Shown here: positions 62,760 through 64,000 of the stretch, in pieces
Layout of the letters: each line of letters opens with the position of its first letter
How positions within the stretch are numbered: the first letter of the stretch is position 1
From: Branchipolynoe longqiensis
Lineage: Eukaryota > Annelida > Polychaeta > Phyllodocida > Polynoidae
NCBI GenBank assembly: GCA_030323885.1
Contig: CM059186.1
Coordinates: 23,269,849-23,333,848 of the forward strand
Direction of reading: 5' to 3'
Length of the DNA: 64,000 nucleotides
Translations under genes and position numbers: made by a program
Notes under the pieces: generated by a model
The model's database searches: none
What the model was told of the DNA's origin: nothing
Seen by the model: the letters and a program-made list of their open reading frames with translations, nothing else

Positions 62760-63005
62760 ACAATTTTTTGATATCATCACTTTTCGGAGGTGAACTGTGA
62801 GGAACAGTTGGGCCAGAGAAGATGATTGTATTTTTTTTAAAGACACATAATTGATCACTTTTCGGAAGTGAACTGTAGAATCGGTTGGGCCTAGAGAAAT
62901 GATTATGTGTGATGATTTCCTATTTTTTGACATATTGATTTCACTTTACAGGAGCGAGACTGTGTGGAACAGCTGGGCTAAAAAGATGAAATCATATATA
63001 ACAAT
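62760..63005 (+). repeat. Three degenerate ~80-bp tandem units
   Basis: gatatcatcacttttcggag..gaacagttgggcc, attgatcacttttcggaagt..ggttgggcc, attgatttcactttacagga..cagctgggct: three successive diverged copies. Confidence 0.7.
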
Positions 63006-63189
63006 TTTTTAATATCATAAGCAATTAAAAAAAGAATATCATACTATTTTATTTGCTTAAACAATACAACTACAAAGCTATGTGGGCTTTACAAACCTAT
63101 ATTACACTAAACAATGTGTACTGGTAGTAATATTCAGTAAATGATTACTAAAAAACTAAAATTTCTTTGGATCTGACCAAGAAATCCTC

Positions 63190-64000
63190 TACAATAATAT
63201 TTTTCATTTGAAGATTCTTGAACATAAAAATGTTGAATATTATCATGAAAATGTGGTTCATTTGAAAATTCATGAACATAAAAGGTTGAATATTATCATT
63301 ATTAGTGTGGTTCATTTGAAAATTCATGCACATAAATTGTTGAATATTACCATGCTGTCATGAAAGGTTGGTTCACTTGAAAATTCATGAACATAGAAAG
63401 TGTTGAATATTATCATTTGTTCATGAAAAGGTTGGTTCACTTAAAAACTTATAGATATAAAAATGTTAGATATTATCATTATTGCCTGAAAATGTTGTTC
63501 ATTTGAAAATTCATGGACATATAATGTGTCGAATATTACCATTTATGCATGAAAATGTGGTTCACTTGAAAATTCATGGACATACATATGTCATGAAAAC
63601 GTGGTTCATTTGAAAATTCATGAACATAAAATATTGAATATTGTCAGTAATTCATGAAAAGGGTGGTTCATTTGAAAATTCATGAACATAAAAGGTTGAA
63701 TATTATCATTATTGTCATGAAAGTGTGGTTCACTTGAAAATTCATGGACATATGCATGTGTTATGAAAATGTGGTTCTTTTGAAAATTCATGCGCATAAA
63801 TTGTTGAATATTACCATGTGTCATGAAAGGTTGGTTCACTTGAAAATTCAGGAACATGGAATGTTGAGTATTGTCATTAGTTCATGTAAATGTTGGTTCA
63901 CTTGAAAACTTATAGATATAAAAATGTTGGATATTATCATTATTGTCATGAAAGTGTGGTTCATTTGAAAATTCATGGACATATAATGTGTCGAATGTTA
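63190..64000 (+). repeat. ~60-bp minisatellite with ~460-bp higher-order period
   Basis: Units of the type ggttcatttgaaaattcatg-aacataaaaggttgaatatt-atcattattgtcatgaaaat run to the window end (about 13 units). Distinct variants recur about 460 bp apart (atagatataaaaatgtt at 63451 and 63912; tcatggacatataatgtg at 63511 and 63973). The Met/Asn/Phe-rich minus ORFs are artefacts. Confidence 0.92.

Noticed and set aside
63148..63857. Met/Asn/Phe-rich minus ORFs suggesting a repetitive protein
   Set aside because: Frame is interrupted repeatedly and the units are not multiples of three; it is a minisatellite.
63190..64000. CRISPR-like array
   Set aside because: Units are degenerate head-to-tail repeats without constant repeat/variable spacer structure, in a eukaryotic context.

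Overview
The window is repeat-saturated nuclear DNA from an animal, most likely a marine invertebrate deuterostome (amphioxus, hemichordate or echinoderm grade). That guess rests on small exons in long introns, DIRS-type and Ty3/gypsy retroelements, dense MITEs and tRNA-derived SINEs, and a TIR gene with TRIF/TICAM-like features. The species cannot be decided by eye. Two runs of N (25971-26470 and 47354-47852) mark assembly gaps.

Three host genes are supported. (1) A complete minus-strand gene for a cathepsin F-type cysteine protease (7862-25677) splits into 13 exons that join in phase into a 589-residue preproprotein: signal peptide, two tandem cystatin domains, I29 propeptide and a C1A protease domain with catalytic Cys395, His531 and Asn556. 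(2) The 5' end of a plus-strand KDM7/PHF8-family histone demethylase gene (exons at 34105-34205, 39209-39294 and 41694-41758) encodes a complete PHD finger and the basic WHRHDY linker; later exons were not found. (3) A minus-strand exon (54743-55434) encodes a TIR-domain protein with a charged C-terminal tail. No operon-like link between the three is apparent.

Most of the rest is mobile DNA. At least twelve copies or fragments of one TTAA-target MITE family (termini AGTTGCATAGTCCGATG) occur across the window, several of them ending within tens of bases of splice sites. A tRNA-derived SINE (about 330 bp, tail with AAC/AAAC repeats) has about ten long copies plus 5'-truncated tails, one with a perfect 13-bp target-site duplication inside a DIRS reverse transcriptase. 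Other MITE families have TIRs beginning CAGTAAAACCTC (TA target), AGCTGTGTTCACAC (3-bp TSD), GCCCCAGTCACAC (cores built from iterated words), GGGCCGCGTTCAGG, CTGGTACACACC, CAGGGATGAAAG and CAGGGTCCGTAC. Around KDM7 exon 1 (31.5-35.6 kb) a roughly 205-bp unit is carried inside two different long-TIR elements, and one TIR end places a composite E-box/CRE 118 bp upstream of the start codon.

From 43 to 61.7 kb the sequence is a retroelement cluster: DIRS element 1 (gag, RT/RNase H, start of tyrosine recombinase), a gap, a different DIRS-like element (47.9-51.45 kb), an RTE-like LINE fragment, the TIR gene, a second fragment of DIRS element 2, and a Ty3/gypsy element whose RT has been joined by deletion directly to the integrase C-terminus. 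The window ends in a 60-bp minisatellite with a roughly 460-bp higher-order period.
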